Of a stretch of 44,249 nucleotides of DNA, positions 41,305 through 44,249 are shown piece after piece. The notes below the pieces were generated by a model, which did not search any database, had not been told where the DNA came from, and saw nothing but the letters and a program-made list of their open reading frames with translations. The stretch spans positions 1 to 44,249 of the forward strand of contig CAZSUZ010000010.1 of the NCBI GenBank assembly GCA_964610165.1. Direction: 5' to 3'. The first letter of the stretch is position 1, and every line of letters starts with the position of its first letter. Made by a program: the position numbers and the translations under genes. Source of the DNA: MFZZ01 sp964610165. GTDB taxonomy: Bacteria > Patescibacteriota > Microgenomatia > UBA1406 > GWC2-37-13.

Positions 41305-41579
41305 ATGGTTTTCTCTTGCGGCAGGTGCTGTTGCAAGAAAGAATCATAATTGTTATCCACCACGAGAAGTTTTTTACGGAGGCATGCATGGGGCGTATGC
41401 ACTCAGGCAAAAGACGTCGGCTGGATTTGAACCTTTGTTCGCCAAGGTTAGGCGAACACATTGTTGAGCGTTGGTCGTTCAGTTCCGTATACGTTAGTAC
41501 TACAGTTCTGTTCGGATAACCCCAACAAGTGAATTTTGCTCAGTTCGCCTGCGTGATCAAAAACGCATGCGAACTGAGC
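41305..41579 (+). ncRNA. Candidate structured RNA of unknown class
   Basis: This stretch between ndk and the adhesin gene is clearly richer in G+C than its surroundings and packed with hairpins. CTTGC/GCAAG is at 41315-41337. GCATGC/GTATGC is at 41382-41400, perfect only on the plus strand through a G-U pair. TGTTCGCC/GGCGAACA is at 41436-41458. TTGTTG (41461-41466) pairs with CAACAA (41523-41528). A 16-bp hairpin with one mismatch is at 41538-41579 (GCTCAGTTCGC/GCGAACTGAGC plus TGCGT/ACGCA). An extended -10 promoter precedes it on the plus strand. It lacks the tRNA-like ends of tmRNA and the conserved cores of RNase P and SRP RNA. Strand is inferred; the last hairpin may instead be the adhesin gene's 3' end. 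Confidence 0.5.
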
Positions 41580-41586
41580 CCCACTC

Positions 41587-44249
41587 TTAATTTACTATCC
41601 ACCAATTAAAAGAAATATCTTCTTCAGCTTCTTTAACAATCTTTACTTTAAAAAACTTTCCACGTTTTTTTTCTACAATTGCTAACTGTGTATCTGTTTC
41701 TTTTGTAGGAGTAAGAAATATTTTAGAGCTTTCTGTTACACTAGTTGTTTCTATAATTATTTCACTTTCTCCAGCTTTTATTATTCCTTCTCCTATACTT
41801 GATGATTCTTTTTCTGAATCATCTACGTTATATTTCTTTGCTGTAATTGCTTTTTTCACATTCAAATTACCGTTCGTTTCTATAACTACTTTCCCTCCCA
41901 TTATTTCTACAGGATTTGTGGATTCACTTTGAATTTCAAGTGGAAGACCCAAACTATTTATTTGTGCTTCATTTCCATGTACAACAATCTGACCAGCATT
42001 AATATCTCCTACTACTCCAAGTTCAAACACATTTGCTTTACCAGTTACTGTTAAATTTTCAAGAACTTCTGTAGAAATTTTTGCTTCTTTGGTAGCCTCA
42101 TCTGTTGAAGCAGCACTTACTGAATCTGTACCTAATAATAATTGCTCTAAGAATGATATTCTTGCAGTAAGTGACGAAATATCGGCTTCTTCTGAAGCCA
42201 CATCATCTGATTTGTTCATGATATCAAATATATCATTCATCTGATTTTGTAAAGATAAAATTTCTTGACTATGAGCAAGTACTTCTTCATCAATTGAGTT
42301 TACTTCATCATGCATATCTAGAATAGTATCATTTGCTAAATTGATATTATTAAAATCATTTTTAAGGAAATCTATTTGAGATGTAAGCTTTGCATCTGCA
42401 AGGGAGAGATTATGATATGCATCATCAAAGATATCTGTTTGTTCATTAATTGCATTCACAAGTATTGGAGCAAAATTAGCATAATTAATACCTTTTTTCC
42501 CACTCTCCCCTATAGTTACTAATTCAGGAACTATTTTTTCTACTTCCTGCGCTATAAAACCTAATTTTAACCGGTCATTCTCTGAATCTGTCTTCCATCT
42601 ATATGAAACACCTCTTAAAGCATTGACTGTATCTAGTCCGTAAGAAGAAGTAATTATATCCTTTTTTAAACTTATATCAGACGCACAAGTCATACCTGCG
42701 TTTGTAGCATTAATATCACAGTATTGACCTGAATTATCTATTCCGTGAAATTGTGAACCTGCTCCTCTAACATAAATACCATTTTCCAAAGAACCCATAA
42801 TCACACTCATTCTATAAGATAAACCTGGTGTACCACCAACACCAACCCTCCCTAAATCATTTATTACTAAACCCGTAGCCAGATTATTAGCACTATCAGC
42901 AATAATATTCATATAATCAGGTCCGGCAGCAGAATCAGTCATATATAAATTAGCATATACAGTACTAGGTGTACTTGAGTCTCTAATAATAAGGCCATAC
43001 TGATCATCCTTAGCATCAACTTCTATAAAGGCTGAAGTATCTGTACTATTTGTTGTTGCAAAAACTAATTGTCCACCAGATCCAATATACATGTCGGCTA
43101 TTTCTACGGTTTCCGCAAGGCCTCTAAGTCTTATACCATCTGTATTAGATCCTGTATCAATATCTAATTTTGTAACTGGTGAAATACCTAATCCAAGATC
43201 TCCACCTGTAATATTTAAAGTAGATGTTAGTGTCCATGTTCCAGTATTAAATAACTCAGAATCACCAATTGCATCAGCTGCAATATCTCCTGCTAATATT
43301 GTATCTGCAGAAATATCTCCAGTTAAAATTGTTCCATCCAGGATATCGGTAGTTGAAACTGTTCCATCTAATATTTCTGTGGTTGTTACAGCTCCTGTTG
43401 CAATATCACCTGCTAATATTGTATCTGCAGATATATCTCCTGTTAAAATTGTTCCATCTAGTATATCGGTAGTTGAAACTGTTCCATCAGCTATTTCACT
43501 AGTACCAACCGCACTAGCAATAATATCTGATGCGTCTATACAGTCTGTACAGATTAATCCTAATGCTGTAATGGTACCACCCACATCAAGTGATGTTGTT
43601 GGACTAGTTGTTCCAATACCTACACTTCCTCCAATAACCGCTAATTTTGCGCTTGAGACATTCGTTGTACCTATTCCCACATTGCCACTTGAATTAAATA
43701 CTATTTCTGGATTTCCGGAACCGTTTACGTTAAAACCCAACATATTGTTTGTTGTGTTATATGCTATTGTATATTCATCTGAAGTTGAAGTTCCAATATG
43801 TACTGTACTAGGTCCAACATACACATCTGACCATCGTAAAGAATCTGAGCCTAATGCATAAGTGTCATGTGTTTCAGGTCCAAGGTTTCCTGCTACCTGA
43901 AGTTTAAAAGTTGAAGGGTTTGTTGTCCCAATACCAACATTTCCAGTGCTATTAATTCTTACTTTCTCTGTTGGTGGTGTAGCCGAAAAACTTGTTGTTG
44001 TATAGAAAGAAAGTTCTCCGGTAGCTCCATTAGTTGGTACTCCAATACGAGCTGCTCCATTTGAATTATTATTAATCCAAAAATCCAGCGATGAAACGGA
44101 AGTAGCGGCTGAATATGAACCACTGATGACAACCCCACCTTGTGTAGTTGCTCCTGGAACTGAGTGTGTAACTACTAACTTATTGGCTGGATTAGTTGTA
44201 CCAATACCTACATTACCTTCAACCAGTAATCCATTTGCTGGTGCAGTAA
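41587..44249 (-). CDS. Adhesin-like protein with S74 intramolecular chaperone (5' end beyond the window)
   Basis: At least 887 codons; the frame stays open to the right edge, so the start lies outside and a GTG at 43824 is not the true one. The outer part has repeated NVGIGTT.P steps, as in phage tail-fibre and trimeric adhesin stalks. A Ser/Asp/Ile/Gly-rich region with a 40-residue tandem repeat follows. Then comes an S74 chaperone domain: CASDISLKKDI (cleavage Ser and Lys), GVSYRWKTD, LGFIAQEVEKIVPELV. About 340 residues follow S74: coiled coil (VNSIDEEVLAHSQEILSLQ), beta region and a SFNWWIVN end. S74 domains trimerise fibres and then cut themselves off; such a long extension after it is unusual for phage proteins. 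Confidence 0.85.
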   Translation of the reverse strand, partial: TAPANGLLVEGNVGIGTTNPANKLVVTHSVPGATTQGGVVISGSYSAATSVSSLDFWINNNSNGAARIGVPTNGATGELSFYTTTSFSATPPTEKVRINSTGNVGIGTTNPSTFKLQVAGNLGPETHDTYALGSDSLRWSDVYVGPSTVHIGTSTSDEYTIAYNTTNNMLGFNVNGSGNPEIVFNSSGNVGIGTTNVSSAKLAVIGGSVGIGTTSPTTSLDVGGTITALGLICTDCIDASDIIASAVGTSEIADGTVSTTDILDGTILTGDISADTILAGDIATGAVTTTEILDGTVSTTDILDGTILTGDISADTILAGDIAADAIGDSELFNTGTWTLTSTLNITGGDLGLGISPVTKLDIDTGSNTDGIRLRGLAETVEIADMYIGSGGQLVFATTNSTDTSAFIEVDAKDDQYGLIIRDSSTPSTVYANLYMTDSAAGPDYMNIIADSANNLATGLVINDLGRVGVGGTPGLSYRMSVIMGSLENGIYVRGAGSQFHGIDNSGQYCDINATNAGMTCASDISLKKDIITSSYGLDTVNALRGVSYRWKTDSENDRLKLGFIAQEVEKIVPELVTIGESGKKGINYANFAPILVNAINEQTDIFDDAYHNLSLADAKLTSQIDFLKNDFNNINLANDTILDMHDEVNSIDEEVLAHSQEILSLQNQMNDIFDIMNKSDDVASEEADISSLTARISFLEQLLLGTDSVSAASTDEATKEAKISTEVLENLTVTGKANVFELGVVGDINAGQIVVHGNEAQINSLGLPLEIQSESTNPVEIMGGKVVIETNGNLNVKKAITAKKYNVDDSEKESSSIGEGIIKAGESEIIIETTSVTESSKIFLTPTKETDTQLAIVEKKRGKFFKVKIVKEAEEDISFNWWIVN
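43281..43488 (-). repeat. Two near-identical 88-bp repeats in the adhesin gene
   Basis: 43281-43368 and 43401-43488 match at nearly every position, with a period of 120 bp (40 codons). They encode two copies of a module with the steps GTVSTTDILDGTILTGDISA. This looks like recent expansion of the stalk by slippage or unequal recombination. Confidence 0.85.

Noticed and set aside
41243..41467. Plus-strand 74-codon reading frame in the hairpin-rich region
   Set aside because: No family resemblance, overlaps strong hairpins, and the frame on the opposite strand is open too. Structure explains the region better than coding.
41305..41585. tmRNA (ssrA)
   Set aside because: A ggttcaaatcc-like T-arm sequence appears on the minus strand near 41420, but its flanks do not pair as a T stem. 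There is no matching acceptor and no tag frame ending in an Ala-rich tail.
1..44249. Recoded TGA (Gly code of Gracilibacteria/SR1)
   Set aside because: Genes end cleanly at TGA, TAA or TAG, and conserved families show no in-frame TGA. tRNA-Trp carries CCA, which fits the standard code.

Overview
This window is AT-rich bacterial chromosome in the standard genetic code: TGA closes genes, and Trp is read by a tRNA with anticodon CCA. The gene content fits a Candidate Phyla Radiation (Patescibacteria) bacterium, probably of the Microgenomates/Dojkabacteria type. That placement is inferred from style, because no 16S gene is present. The supporting traits are proteins with Thr/Pro linkers of the TPTPTNTPT kind, an S74-chaperone adhesin ending in SFNWWIVN, small membrane proteins ending in CPDGS..GR..PNCEFAPCP, a PEGA-domain protein, DUF2207, sortase and WecG/TagA. 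Packing is very tight: all six convergent protein-gene pairs meet with 0-1 bp between stops or overlap.

Layout. 1-2.5 kb: secreted Cys-rich protein with a dockerin-like end, plus a truncated membrane protein. 2.6-2.85 kb: small excisionase/MerR-like DNA-binding protein. 2.86-9.66 kb: four-gene minus-strand operon of unrecognised, mostly coiled-coil proteins (880, 115, 1152 and 110 aa), divergent from a tail-anchored 417-aa protein. 11-16.5 kb: galT, pth, two GT4 glycosyltransferases, a DUF218 protein and a small helical protein. 16.5-24 kb: GH18-like protein, transaldolase, a cohesin-like/M64 metallopeptidase with a small partner, a glutaredoxin-like protein, a MurG/MGDG-synthase-like glycosyltransferase and a guanylate kinase. 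24-33 kb: tRNA-Trp, a GC-elevated secreted protein with a structured leader, tRNA-Arg(GCG), DUF2207 and a 1410-aa subtilisin-like protease. 33-40 kb: TrmB regulator, an unknown gene, tRNA-Leu, tRNA-Ser, a nucleotidyltransferase, wecG/tagA, mreB (with an assembly gap), a PEGA protein, sortase and tRNA-Arg(CCT). 40-44 kb: CPBP protease, ndk, a GC-rich structured intergenic region and an S74 adhesin running off the right edge. The common theme is building and decorating the cell surface.

The most striking signal is in initiation. At about twenty genes on both strands a -10 hexamer sits 5-9 bp before the start codon, often with a -35 at 16-18 bp spacing and no Shine-Dalgarno sequence, so most mRNAs here look leaderless. 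This rule also moves several start codons inward. One gene breaks it clearly: the GC-elevated 678-aa surface protein (24381-26417) has a perfect AAGGAG, a leader of roughly 280 nt, two mutually exclusive helices, a short terminator-like hairpin and a GUAA-tetraloop hairpin beside the SD. A second RNA candidate is the hairpin-rich region at 41305-41580, which has its own extended -10 promoter.
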